This document shows, piece after piece, positions 15,669 to 23,577 of a DNA stretch of 64,000 nt. Positions within the stretch are counted from its first letter, which is position 1. Every line of letters starts with the position of its first letter. The notes below the pieces were generated by a model. The model was not told the origin of the DNA, did no database searches, and saw only the letters and a list, made by a program, of their open reading frames with translations. The stretch is from Klenkia soli. Lineage in GTDB: Bacteria > Actinomycetota > Actinomycetes > Mycobacteriales > Geodermatophilaceae. Location: NCBI RefSeq assembly GCF_900103975.1, contig NZ_FNIR01000010.1, positions 124,001 to 188,000 on the forward strand, written 5' to 3'. A program made the position numbers and the translations under genes.

Positions 15669-16661
15669 TCAGTCCTCCGTGATCGCGGCGAGCAGGGTGG
15701 CCAGTACCCGGCGGGTCGGGCGGTAGGGCTCGTCGCTGCGGCCCTCGGTGAACGCACGCAGGCCGCTGACCTGCATGACCGCGGTCTTGAAGGTGGAGAA
15801 CACGACCCACCAGCGCAGCTCGTCGTCGGCGACCTCGAGCCCGAAGGCCGCGGTGTAGCGGGCGACCAGGTCGTCTGCGGTCCAGGCGCCGTCGATCAGG
15901 TGCTCCCCGGCGCGCAGCGGTTGGGTCACCCAGCCCAGGTCCTCCAGCGGGTCGCCCAGGTGTGCCAGCTCCCAGTCCAGCAGCGAGCTGATCCGGTCGC
16001 CCTCGAGCAGGATGTTGCCGGGCTTGTAGTCCGCGTGCACCAGCACGGTGCGCCGCGCGGGCCGGGCCCGGGTGCGCAGCCAGTCGATCGCCAGGTCCAG
16101 CTCGGGGAGCGCCTCGAGCTGGTCGGCCCGCAGCACCTGCTCCCAGTGCTCGAGCTCGTGCAGGGCGGCCTGCTCGCCGGGGTCGACGAGGACGTCGTCC
16201 AGCCCCAGCCCGCGCCAGTCGACGGCGTGCACGTCGGCCAGCAGGTCGCAGAAGGACTCGGCCAGTGCGCGGCGTGCGGTCTCCGGGCGGTCGCCGTTGA
16301 CCACCCGGTAGTCGCAGGTACCCGGCTCCCGGCGCATGAGCAGGGACGGGCTGCCCAGCTGGGCCCCGGTGGCGTCCAGCCAGCGCACCCGCGGGGTGGG
16401 CAGGGTGCTGGCCTCCAGCGCCCGCAGGACGGCGAACTCCTGGGCGCGGCTGGTGTCCACCAACCCGCCGTCGGGGTCGCTCCGCAGGATGAGCGGCTCG
16501 CGGTCCTGCGGGCCGGGCCCGACCAGGTCGAACAGCCAGTTCTCCCGGGACCGGCCGGCGCCAGCGCGACGCAGGTCGGCGATCCGGGTGCCGGCGGTGC
16601 CCTCCTGACCGGCCAGGAAGTCCTGCAGCCGGTGCAGGGTGTCGGTGCTCTCGTCGCTCAT
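15669..16661 (-). CDS. APH/ACAD10-type phosphotransferase
   Basis: 330 residues of the aminoglycoside phosphotransferase-like kinase fold. The catalytic loop H-A-D-Y-K-P-G-N lies near residue 213 and the metal-binding D-W-E-L-A-H-L-G-D-P near 228, both intact. An N-terminal nucleotide-binding lobe carries LILRSDPDGG and a conserved E in RAQEFAVLRAL. In actinobacteria such kinases next to acyl-CoA genes are thought to phosphorylate hydroxy-acyl-CoA as in human ACAD10/11, rather than antibiotics (family knowledge). Overlap with the CoA-transferase gene (ATGA at 16658-16661) places it firmly in the operon. Confidence 0.85.
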   Translation of the reverse strand: MSDESTDTLHRLQDFLAGQEGTAGTRIADLRRAGAGRSRENWLFDLVGPGPQDREPLILRSDPDGGLVDTSRAQEFAVLRALEASTLPTPRVRWLDATGAQLGSPSLLMRREPGTCDYRVVNGDRPETARRALAESFCDLLADVHAVDWRGLGLDDVLVDPGEQAALHELEHWEQVLRADQLEALPELDLAIDWLRTRARPARRTVLVHADYKPGNILLEGDRISSLLDWELAHLGDPLEDLGWVTQPLRAGEHLIDGAWTADDLVARYTAAFGLEVADDELRWWVVFSTFKTAVMQVSGLRAFTEGRSDEPYRPTRRVLATLLAAITED

Positions 16662-17881
16662 GGTCTGCCCCCCAGGGAGTCGCGGTGCTCGGGTGCGGCG
16701 ACGGCGGTCAGCGCCGTGGCGCGCTCGGCGAGGCTGAGGCCGCGCAGGTCGGCCACGCCGTGCTCGGTGACGACGACGTCGACCCCGGACCGGGGCGTGG
16801 TCACCGCGCCGCCGTGCAGGCGGTGGACGATGCGCGATTCCTGCCCGCCGCGGGCGGTCGCGGGCAGCATGACGACGGCGACACCACCGGGGGAGCGCTG
16901 GGCGGCGCGCAGCCAGTCAGGCTGGCCGCCTACGCCGGCGACGTAGCCGGTGCCGAGCTCCTCGGCGTTGACCTGGCCGGTGAGGTCGACCTGCAGTGCC
17001 GAGTTGACCGCCACGAACCGTGGGACGGCGGCCAGGGCGTCGGGTCGGCCCACCTCGCCGACCGGGCGCACCGGGAACCCGCGGGTGGTCACGAGGTCGT
17101 AGAGCTCCTGGGTGCCGGCGGCCTCGCTGAGGACGACGGCGTCCGGCTCGCTGCTCAGCGCCCCGGAGGCAACCAGCTCGCACAACCAGCTGCCGACCAG
17201 GGTGGACCGCACCCGGAGGTCGCGTCGGTCGCGGAGTGCGGCGGCGACCACCGAGGCCAGGGCGCCGACCCCGAGCTGCAGTGTGGCGCCGTCGGGCACC
17301 AGGGCAGCGACGTGGTCGGCGATCCGTCGGTGGACGTCGTCGGGGGTGCCGCTCTTCACCTCCACCGACGGCCGGGAGGTGGGCACGGCCGCGGTGATCC
17401 ACGAGTGGTGCACCCGGGGTGCGGTGGTGACCGGGAGCTGGTCGTTGACCTCCGCGACCACGGCCCGTGCACCGGCGAGCAGCTCCCAGGTGTGGTCGAC
17501 GGCCAGACCGAGGCTGTGGAAGCCGTCGGCGTCTGCGGGGGAGACCTGGACGACGACCACCACCCGCCCGGGGGCGCGGAGCTCGAGCTGACGGGGGACG
17601 TCGGAGAAGTGGCAGGGCAGCACCGCCACGCGTCCCTGCGCGGCGAGCCGGGCCAGCGGGCCCATCGCGCCGAACGAGACCAGCGACAGCTCGGCAGCAC
17701 CGGGTCGGCGCAGGACGTCGGTGTGGCTCAGACCGACGAAGACCTCGACGTCGCGGAGCGTCGGACCTGCATCCACCAACGCCTCGAGCAGGGGTGTGGG
17801 CTCCCCGGCGCCGCCGGCGACCACGACCAGGTCTCCCGGCTGGAGCACCTCAGCGACCCACGAGCTCGTCGAGGCGCTCAC
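16658..17881 (-). CDS. Acetyl-CoA hydrolase/4-hydroxybutyrate CoA-transferase family protein
   Basis: 407 residues, family I CoA-transferase built as one chain. The C-terminal domain shows VNSALQVDLTGQVNAEEL near residue 290, where this family keeps its catalytic Glu, then GYVAGVGGQPDWLRAA and the ending VVVTEHGVADLRGLSLAER typical of acetyl-CoA hydrolase/transferases. The N-terminal half is shorter and more divergent than in 4-hydroxybutyrate CoA-transferase. Likely role: moving CoA between an organic acid and acetyl- or succinyl-CoA in the same pathway as the ligase (inference). It starts at GTG 17881 overlapping the cyclase-family stop. Confidence 0.83.
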   Translation of the reverse strand: MSASTSSWVAEVLQPGDLVVVAGGAGEPTPLLEALVDAGPTLRDVEVFVGLSHTDVLRRPGAAELSLVSFGAMGPLARLAAQGRVAVLPCHFSDVPRQLELRAPGRVVVVVQVSPADADGFHSLGLAVDHTWELLAGARAVVAEVNDQLPVTTAPRVHHSWITAAVPTSRPSVEVKSGTPDDVHRRIADHVAALVPDGATLQLGVGALASVVAAALRDRRDLRVRSTLVGSWLCELVASGALSSEPDAVVLSEAAGTQELYDLVTTRGFPVRPVGEVGRPDALAAVPRFVAVNSALQVDLTGQVNAEELGTGYVAGVGGQPDWLRAAQRSPGGVAVVMLPATARGGQESRIVHRLHGGAVTTPRSGVDVVVTEHGVADLRGLSLAERATALTAVAAPEHRDSLGGRP

Positions 17882-18753
17882 AGCACGGCCACCGGGGCGA
17901 CCGGGCTGCCGGTCGAGCCCACCAGCGGGATCGGGGCCAGCACGAGCAGGAACGTCGAGCGGTCCTCGGCGGCCAGGGCCCCGGCCAGCTCGGCCAGCAC
18001 CACGTTCTCGACCAGCGGCACCCCGTGCTGGTGCAGCAGCACCAGGTGCGCGGGGAAGCCGGGGGTGGCCGACTGCTGCTCGACCGCGTAGTTGTCCGCG
18101 CCGACGGCGGCCACGTCGCGTTCGGCCAACCAGCGGGCGGCATCCTCGGTGATGCCGGGTTCGTCGGCGAAGTAGTCCGCGGCGTCGCCGTGCGACTCGA
18201 TCCAGCCGGTCCGGACCAGGACGGCGTCCCCGGGCTCGACGGTCACCCCGCTCTCCCGGATGCCGCGCTCGAGCTCGACGACCCCGACCGGCGCACTGGG
18301 CGGCAGCGGGCCACCGGTGGCCGCGACCACGTCGACCAGCACGCCGCGGGTCAGCACGGGCACCAGCTTGTCCGCACCCAGCCGGCCGGCCCCGCGGGTG
18401 CTGCGGGTACCCGACTGCGGGTGGCCGTTGTACAGCTCCTCGCCCGACCACGCGTGAGCCAGCGCGTCGAGGTGGGTGCCGCTGTGCGTGGCGAACTGCA
18501 CGGTGTCCTCGGCGAACCGGAACCCGCCGGGGGTGCGTGCACCCAGGGCGTAGTCCCCGGCGTCGCGGTCCATGAAGCGTGCGGGCGGGTGCCGGTGCGG
18601 GGGACCGGGGGTGGCCGGGCCGAGCGGCTGGGCCAGCGACAGCGTCCTGCCGGACCGCACCAGCCCGAGGGCCCGCCGGGTCACCTCGGGGGTGACCAGG
18701 TTCAGCGCCCCCGCCTCGTCGTCGGCACCCCAGCGTCCCCAGTTCCCGGTCAC
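17878..18753 (-). CDS. Cyclase-family metal hydrolase (kynurenine formamidase-like)
   Basis: 291 residues. The metal-binding motif H-S-G-T-H-L-D lies near residue 88-94, and a second block (VLVRTGWIE, then VGADNYAVEQ) carries further ligands, as in bacterial kynurenine formamidase, isatin hydrolase and the putative cyclases (PF04199). The N-terminus NWGRWGADDEAGALNLVTPE is typical of the actinobacterial branch. These enzymes hydrolyse cyclic amides, lactones or formyl amides; here it would open or hydrolyse an intermediate of the CoA-acid route (inference). GTG at 18753 overlaps the ligase stop. Confidence 0.85.
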   Translation of the reverse strand: MTGNWGRWGADDEAGALNLVTPEVTRRALGLVRSGRTLSLAQPLGPATPGPPHRHPPARFMDRDAGDYALGARTPGGFRFAEDTVQFATHSGTHLDALAHAWSGEELYNGHPQSGTRSTRGAGRLGADKLVPVLTRGVLVDVVAATGGPLPPSAPVGVVELERGIRESGVTVEPGDAVLVRTGWIESHGDAADYFADEPGITEDAARWLAERDVAAVGADNYAVEQQSATPGFPAHLVLLHQHGVPLVENVVLAELAGALAAEDRSTFLLVLAPIPLVGSTGSPVAPVAVL

Positions 18754-20360
18754 GCGTCCCCCTCCAGCCGTGCCGTCACGAGTTCCGCCGCCGCCTGCTG
18801 CAGCGTGCGTCGGGCCAGCTTCCCGGTCCCGGTGCGCGGCAGCTCGTCCACCACCGCGGCGACCCACGGCACCTTGTAGCCCGCGACGCGCGCCCTGCTC
18901 CAGGCGATGAGGTCCGCCGGCGTGAGCCCGGGGGACCGCGCCACGACGAAGGCCACCACGACCTGGTCGCGCGAGGGGTGCGGGGCGCCCAGCACGGTCA
19001 CCTCGGTGACGTCCGGGTGGCCGGCGAGGAAGCTCTCGACCTCGGCCGGGGAGACGTTGATCCCCGAGGTCTTGATCATGTCGGTGGTCCGGCTGACGAA
19101 GGACACCGCGCCGTCGGGGTCGACCAGCATCCGGTCCCCGGTGCGGTACCAGCCGTCGGGGGTGAAGGCGGCGGCGGTCGCGGCGTCGTCCCCGAGGTAC
19201 CCGGGGGTGACCCGGCCACGGACCTGCAGCTCGCCGGGCTCACCGGCGGGCACGAGCTCGCCGGCCTCGTCCACGACCCGCACCTCGACCCCGGGGAGGG
19301 GTGGGCCCTGGGTGGTGACCCGGACGTCGACCGGGGTGCGGTGGTCGGTCACGCAGCAGTTGCCGTAGGTCTCGGTAGCGCCGTAGACGTTGCACATCCC
19401 GGTGATGCCCAGGTCCTCGACCGCGCGGCGTACCTCCTCGGGCCGACCGATGGTGGCCCCGGTGCGCAGCGGGTCGATCGCCGCGACCTCGGCGGCCACC
19501 GAGCCCACCAGGGCGTCGACCATGGACGGGAGCAGGTAGGCAACCGTGACCGACTCCGCGGCCATCAGCTCAGCGGCCCCCGCCGGGGTGAACTCCTCCT
19601 GGAGCACGAAGCACGCGCCGTGGCTCAGCGCGTTGACCAGCGCGTTCGCACAGCCGAAGCTCCAGAACAGCGGGGAACCGAACCAGACCCGGTCCGCGGC
19701 GGTGACGCCCATCCGCTCGCCGATGTGGAACGCGTTGAGCACCAGATCGTGGTGGCACAACGGCACGGCCTTGGGGCGGCTGGTCGACCCGGAGGTGTAG
19801 AGGACGAATGCGGGTGCCTCGGGCCTGGCGGCCGGGACGCGGGGCGTCGGCTCCGCCGTGGCCGCCAGCTCCGCCCAGGTCAGCGCGCCGGCGGACACCC
19901 GGTCGCCGAGCACCACCACCTGCCGCAGCGCCGGGTACCGCTCGCTGCGCCACCCGGGTCCGGTGCCCAGCTCGGGTACCAGGGACTCCAGCTCGGCGAG
20001 GAGGTCGCTGCTGCGCACCCGGTCGGCCAGCACCAGCACCGAGGCCCCCGAGCTGGCCAGCAGGTGGTCGAGGTCGTAGGCCTTGACCCAGGTGTTGAAC
20101 GCGTCGACCCGGGCGCCGAGGGTCTGCGCACCGACGGCGACGGGCACCCAGGCAGGGACGTTCGGTGCGAGCAGGGCGACCGTGTCACCGGCGCCGACCG
20201 AGAGACCGGCCAGCACGTCGGCCGCGAGGTCGGCCTGCGCGGCGAGCTCCGCGTAGGTCCACCGGGTGCTGCCGACGACCAGTGCGTCGGCGCCCGGGGA
20301 CCGGGCGGCCATCTCGCGCACGAGCTCGGGCAGCGTGGTGGCGGACGGGAGGGACGCCAT
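18750..20360 (-). CDS. AMP-forming acyl-CoA ligase (benzoate-CoA ligase-like)
   Basis: First gene of the minus-strand operon; 536 residues. The phosphate loop Y-T-S-G-S-T-S-R-P-K lies near residue 179, the adenine motif Y-G-A-T-E-T-Y-G near 313, the hinge Y-R-T-G-D near 397 and the catalytic Lys in G-T-G-K-L-A-R-R near 516. Overall layout (VRFGSPLFWSFGC, TGMCNVYGATE) resembles aryl- and benzoate-CoA ligases more than fatty acyl ligases. The ATG at 20360 has a GGAGGT ribosome site. It activates the acid degraded by the operon; substrate unknown. It is transcribed from the divergent control region. Confidence 0.88.
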   Translation of the reverse strand: MASLPSATTLPELVREMAARSPGADALVVGSTRWTYAELAAQADLAADVLAGLSVGAGDTVALLAPNVPAWVPVAVGAQTLGARVDAFNTWVKAYDLDHLLASSGASVLVLADRVRSSDLLAELESLVPELGTGPGWRSERYPALRQVVVLGDRVSAGALTWAELAATAEPTPRVPAARPEAPAFVLYTSGSTSRPKAVPLCHHDLVLNAFHIGERMGVTAADRVWFGSPLFWSFGCANALVNALSHGACFVLQEEFTPAGAAELMAAESVTVAYLLPSMVDALVGSVAAEVAAIDPLRTGATIGRPEEVRRAVEDLGITGMCNVYGATETYGNCCVTDHRTPVDVRVTTQGPPLPGVEVRVVDEAGELVPAGEPGELQVRGRVTPGYLGDDAATAAAFTPDGWYRTGDRMLVDPDGAVSFVSRTTDMIKTSGINVSPAEVESFLAGHPDVTEVTVLGAPHPSRDQVVVAFVVARSPGLTPADLIAWSRARVAGYKVPWVAAVVDELPRTGTGKLARRTLQQAAAELVTARLEGDA

Positions 20361-20386
20361 CGGTGCACCTCCAGCCAGATCGGTTT

Positions 20387-20411
20387 CTTCGCAATCACGA
20401 AGCTTGCTTCG
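20387..20411. promoter_or_regulatory. Operator candidate O1 beside the ligase promoter
   Basis: CGAAGC-TT-GCTTCG (20398-20411) is a perfect inverted repeat, and a second overlapping dyad CTTCG-caatca-CGAAG occupies 20387-20402. It lies just downstream of the minus-strand -10 box. The core CGAAnnTTnnTTCG is shared with the palindrome at 20519-20534, which argues for one regulator binding both, most simply the IclR protein encoded at the operon's end. Confidence 0.7.
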
Positions 20412-20518
20412 ACAACTCGCAACGTAACCACCACGGACGTCCCGGGTCAAACCGGCCGGGGCGGCCGGGAGTCGGTCTTGTGCGGGCCCGGCACGTGCGC
20501 TCTACTGGCTGCACCAGT

Positions 20519-20534
20519 TCGAATGTTCATTCGA
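20519..20534. promoter_or_regulatory. Operator candidate O2 beside the transporter promoter
   Basis: Perfect inverted repeat TCGAATG-TT-CATTCGA, starting 12 bases after the plus-strand -10 box. It contains the same CGAAnnTTnnTTCG core as the palindrome by the ligase promoter. Its position at the expected transcript start suits repression in the absence of inducer. Binding protein not shown by sequence; IclR is the inference. Confidence 0.7.
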
Positions 20535-20582
20535 TTTCCCGAAGCATCCTGGCCTCCGGGATCACCGGCAAGGAGACGCTCA

Positions 20583-21956
20583 GTGACGAGCGACATCTAC
20601 TCGAAGAGCTCGCAGCGCAAGGTCGCCGCGGCCTGCATCATCGGCAACTTCCTGGAGTACTTCGACTTCGCCCTCTACGGGTTCTTCGCCGTGGCGATCG
20701 GCGCGGCCTTCTTCCCCGGGGAGTCGGCGAGCGTCCAGCTGCTGTCCTCGCTGGCGGTCTTCGGGGTGGCCTTCGTCGTCCGCCCGCTGGGTGGGCTGGT
20801 CTTCGGGCTCATCGGCGACCGGCGGGGCCGGCGCACGTCGCTCTCGCTGTCGATCGTGCTCATGGGCCTGGCCACCGCGCTGATCGGCGTGCTGCCCACC
20901 TACGCCCAGGTCGGCATCCTGGCCCCGGTCCTGCTGGTGCTGCTGCGCTGCGTGCAGGGCATGTCGGTCGGCGGCGAGTGGGGAGCCAGCTCGGCCTACC
21001 TGATCGAGACCGCGGGCCCGGGGCGCCGCGGCGTGCGGGGCAGCTACCCGTCGATGGCCGCCGCGCTGGGCCTGGTCGGCGGCGGGCTGCTCGCCCTGCT
21101 GTTCGGTGCCCTGCTGTCCGAGGACGCCCTGGCGACCTGGGGGTGGCGGGTGCCGTTCCTGCTGGCGTTCCCGCTGGCCATGGTCGGGCTGTACATCCGC
21201 CGCCAGCTCGAGGACACCCCCGTGTTCCAGGCGCTGGAGTCCGGCGGCGAGCGGCCCAGGGCGGTCTGGCGGGACGCCTTCAGCCGGCACCACGCCAAGG
21301 CGCTGCTGATCACCTTCTGCTTCTCCTGGATCTGCGGCGTGGGTCTGTACTACCTGGGCTCCTACGTCGTGAACTACCTGTCCACCACCGTGGCGCTGCC
21401 GCGCACCGAGGCGGTGCTGCTGGCCTCGCTCGGCCTGGCCGTCTACGCGGTGTTCTGCCCGATCGCCGGCCGGCTGTCCGACCGGTTCGGACGCCGGCGC
21501 ACCGTGCTGTTCGGGTGCCTGGGCCACGCGGTGCTGGGCATCCCGGTGTTCCTCGTCCTCAGCGGCGGCAACCCGGTGCTGGTCGTCCTGGCCCTGGTGG
21601 TCTACGCGGTCTTCCAGGCGCCGATCAACGCCAACACCTCGCTCATCCTCATCGAGATGTTCCCGGCCTCCACCCGGCTCACCGCCGGCTCGGTCGGGTT
21701 CAACCTGGGCGTCGGCGCCCCCTCGGGCTTCGGCCCGCTGATCGGTGCCGCACTCGTCGTGGGCACCGGGCTGGACTTCGCGCCGGGCTTCTTCCTGGCC
21801 GGGGTCGCGATCATCTGCGGGCTGATCCTGTGGCGCCTGCTGCCCGAGACCGCCGGGCGCGACCTGCTCAGCGAGCACGACGCCACCCAGGACGCCCCTC
21901 GGGCTGCTGCGGCCGCCGCCGCCGCGGCCGCCCGGGAAGTGGCACCGTCGTCGTGA
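20583..21956 (+). CDS. MHS-type MFS transporter for an organic acid
   Basis: Inner-membrane proton symporter of 457 residues with twelve predicted helices. NFLEYFDFALYGFFA in helix 1 is the metabolite-H+ symporter signature, GLIGDRRGRR after helix 2 is the MFS loop motif and RLSDRFGRRRT after helix 8 is its repeat. Relatives carry shikimate, citrate, ketoglutarate or aromatic acids. Its promoter is shared with the ligase operon, so it probably imports the acid that the ligase activates. A GTG start is supported by AGGAGA upstream. The C-terminus contains ten consecutive Ala from GCC/GCG repeats, after the last helix, and overlaps the next gene. Confidence 0.88.
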   Translation: MTSDIYSKSSQRKVAAACIIGNFLEYFDFALYGFFAVAIGAAFFPGESASVQLLSSLAVFGVAFVVRPLGGLVFGLIGDRRGRRTSLSLSIVLMGLATALIGVLPTYAQVGILAPVLLVLLRCVQGMSVGGEWGASSAYLIETAGPGRRGVRGSYPSMAAALGLVGGGLLALLFGALLSEDALATWGWRVPFLLAFPLAMVGLYIRRQLEDTPVFQALESGGERPRAVWRDAFSRHHAKALLITFCFSWICGVGLYYLGSYVVNYLSTTVALPRTEAVLLASLGLAVYAVFCPIAGRLSDRFGRRRTVLFGCLGHAVLGIPVFLVLSGGNPVLVVLALVVYAVFQAPINANTSLILIEMFPASTRLTAGSVGFNLGVGAPSGFGPLIGAALVVGTGLDFAPGFFLAGVAIICGLILWRLLPETAGRDLLSEHDATQDAPRAAAAAAAAAAREVAPSS

Positions 21957-22984
21957 CGATGCGCGTGGCGGAGCTCGCCGCGCACGGCGGACCCGAGGTG
22001 CTGGTCGCCGGCTCCCGGCCGGTGCCCGAGCCGGCAGCCGACCAGTTGCTGGTCCGGGTGGCGGCCTGCGGGGTCTGCGGTCACGACGCGCTGGCCCGCC
22101 GCGGCCTGCTGGCCGCCCCGGTCGGCAGCGTGCTGGGCCACGAGATCGCCGGTCGGGTCGAGGCGGCCGGCGTGGACGTCGTCGGCGACTGGGTGGGCCG
22201 GAGGGTAGCGCTGGTCCAGCGCATCCCGTGCGGACGATGCCCGGAGTGCGCGGCCGGGACAACCGCGCGCTGCCGGCAGGGACCCGGTTTCTACGGCGAG
22301 GACCTGCCCGGCGGCTACGCCGAGTACGTGGTGGCCAGCCCGCTCAACGCCGTACCCCTGCCCGACGCCGTCGACGACGTGACCGGCGCGCTGCTGTCCT
22401 GCGCTGTGGGCACCGGGCTCAAAGCACTGCGGACGGCCGGTGTCCGAGCCGGGGAGGTCGTGCTGGTGACCGGCGCCGGCGGCGGGGTCGGCGTGCACAC
22501 CGTGCAGCTCGCCCGGCACCTCGGGGCCACGGTCGTCGCGGTCACCGGCGATGCCGGCAAGGTCGCGCCGCTGCGGGACGCGGGGGCCGCCGAGGTCGCC
22601 GTCCGTCCCGACGGCCGAGAGCTTCGCCGGATCGCCGCGGGGCTGGACCGGCCGCGGGGTGTGGACGTGGTGGTGGAGACCACCGGGGCGCCCACGTTCG
22701 CCGTCGCCCTGCGGGCGCTGCGGCCCGGCGGCCGGTTGGTGCTGGTCGGCAACACGGTGCCGGGGGATCTGCCGCTGGACCCGGGCCTGGTGATCGTGCG
22801 GGAGCTCGCCGTCCTGGGGTCGGCCCACGCCGCACGCGCCGACTTGGAGGAGGTGGTCGACCTCGTGGCCCGTGGCGCGGTGCACCCGCTCGCAGCGCAG
22901 GTGTGGCCGCTGACCGAGGCGGCCGCTGCGCACGCTGCGCTGGACGCCCGGACGCTGGTGGGGCGGGCAGTCCTCCGGCCCTGA
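21953..22984 (+). CDS. Zinc-dependent medium-chain alcohol dehydrogenase
   Basis: 343 residues from a GTG overlapping the transporter stop; ATG at 21959 is an equally plausible start. Catalytic zinc site: Cys and His in ACGVCGHD near residue 38 and G-H-E near 62. The structural zinc lobe is complete (CGRCPECAAGTTARC, four Cys near 86-100). The nucleotide fold has G-A-G-G-G-V-G near 171. The GROES-like and Rossmann domains are in the usual order. It probably oxidises or reduces an alcohol or CoA-bound intermediate of the same pathway, as 6-hydroxycyclohexenecarboxyl-CoA dehydrogenase does in related routes (inference). Confidence 0.88.
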   Translation: MTMRVAELAAHGGPEVLVAGSRPVPEPAADQLLVRVAACGVCGHDALARRGLLAAPVGSVLGHEIAGRVEAAGVDVVGDWVGRRVALVQRIPCGRCPECAAGTTARCRQGPGFYGEDLPGGYAEYVVASPLNAVPLPDAVDDVTGALLSCAVGTGLKALRTAGVRAGEVVLVTGAGGGVGVHTVQLARHLGATVVAVTGDAGKVAPLRDAGAAEVAVRPDGRELRRIAAGLDRPRGVDVVVETTGAPTFAVALRALRPGGRLVLVGNTVPGDLPLDPGLVIVRELAVLGSAHAARADLEEVVDLVARGAVHPLAAQVWPLTEAAAAHAALDARTLVGRAVLRP

Positions 22985-23509
22985 TCAGCGGCGGCGGGTG
23001 CCCCCGGCCAGGAACGCCTCGTCGTCCAGGGCGAGGGTCAGACCGACCAGCGCCGCGGCGTAGCCGTGCTGACGCAGCCCCATCGTCAGCCCGGTCGCGG
23101 TGTAGGTGAACCTGGACGTCTGCTGCTGGGAGTGCGGTGCGACCTCGGCGAAGTGCCGGGCGATGTTCGCGAAGTGGCACTCGACGACGGGCTTGCCGGT
23201 GTCGTCGAGGGCGTGCCGGGTCGCCTCGCCGTAGGTCGTCAGCCCCGCCGGGTTGATCACGTAGCCCTGCACCTCGGTGGCCGTGCGGTGGATGAACTCC
23301 AGGATCTCGCCCTCGTGGTTGGAGGCGAACTGCACCACCTCCACGCCGAGTTCGCCGGCGACCTCCCGCACCATCGCCTGCAGGTCCGCCAGCGACCTGA
23401 TCGGGCCGTAGATGGCCTCGCTGCGGTGACCCAGGTTGGGCATGTTCGGGCCGTCGACGACGGCGATCGTCCACCGCGGTGCATCGGCGGGACGGCGGAG
23501 GACGGGCAC
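22985..23509 (-). CDS. Divergent type II 3-dehydroquinate dehydratase homologue
   Basis: 174 residues; AroQ proteins have about 145, so there is a 15-residue N-terminal extension. Recognisable blocks: GPNMPNLGHRSEAIYG with active-site Asn, Arg and Tyr; SNHEGEILEFIH; INPAGLT; and VVECHFANIARHF with Glu and His. Differences from standard AroQ are large: the H-A-R-E-x-F-R block is changed and one arginine is not evident, the Asp of the VALRDA helix is His, and a Q-rich loop follows. It may be a catabolic dehydroquinase or a relative acting on another enol. It converges with the dehydrogenase gene (no gap), at the edge of the acid-degradation cluster. Confidence 0.75.
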   Translation of the reverse strand: MPVLRRPADAPRWTIAVVDGPNMPNLGHRSEAIYGPIRSLADLQAMVREVAGELGVEVVQFASNHEGEILEFIHRTATEVQGYVINPAGLTTYGEATRHALDDTGKPVVECHFANIARHFAEVAPHSQQQTSRFTYTATGLTMGLRQHGYAAALVGLTLALDDEAFLAGGTRRR

Positions 23510-23577
23510 GGCGAGGCCTCTCGTTCGGTTCCCCCTGTCCTACCTGCGGTCGCGACGGTCCGCGAGCCGGGGTCTGC

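Larger units (their letters stand above)
20361..20582. promoter_or_regulatory. Divergent control region with two promoters and two matching palindromes
   Basis: 222 bases between the ligase (minus) and the MHS transporter (plus). Plus promoter: -35 TTGTGC (20478-20483), 17-base spacer, -10 TCTACT (20501-20506). Minus promoter: -35 TTGACC (20445-20450 on the complement), 18-base spacer, -10 TACGTT (20421-20426 on the complement). Each -10 box is followed within about 15 bases by a palindrome, the position expected for a repressor that blocks initiation. Promoters are read by eye. Confidence 0.7.

Noticed and set aside
20500-20530. tRNA-like GTTCGAAT segment
   Set aside because: The TpsiC-like bases belong to the TCGAATG palindrome; no acceptor, D or anticodon stems can be formed around them.
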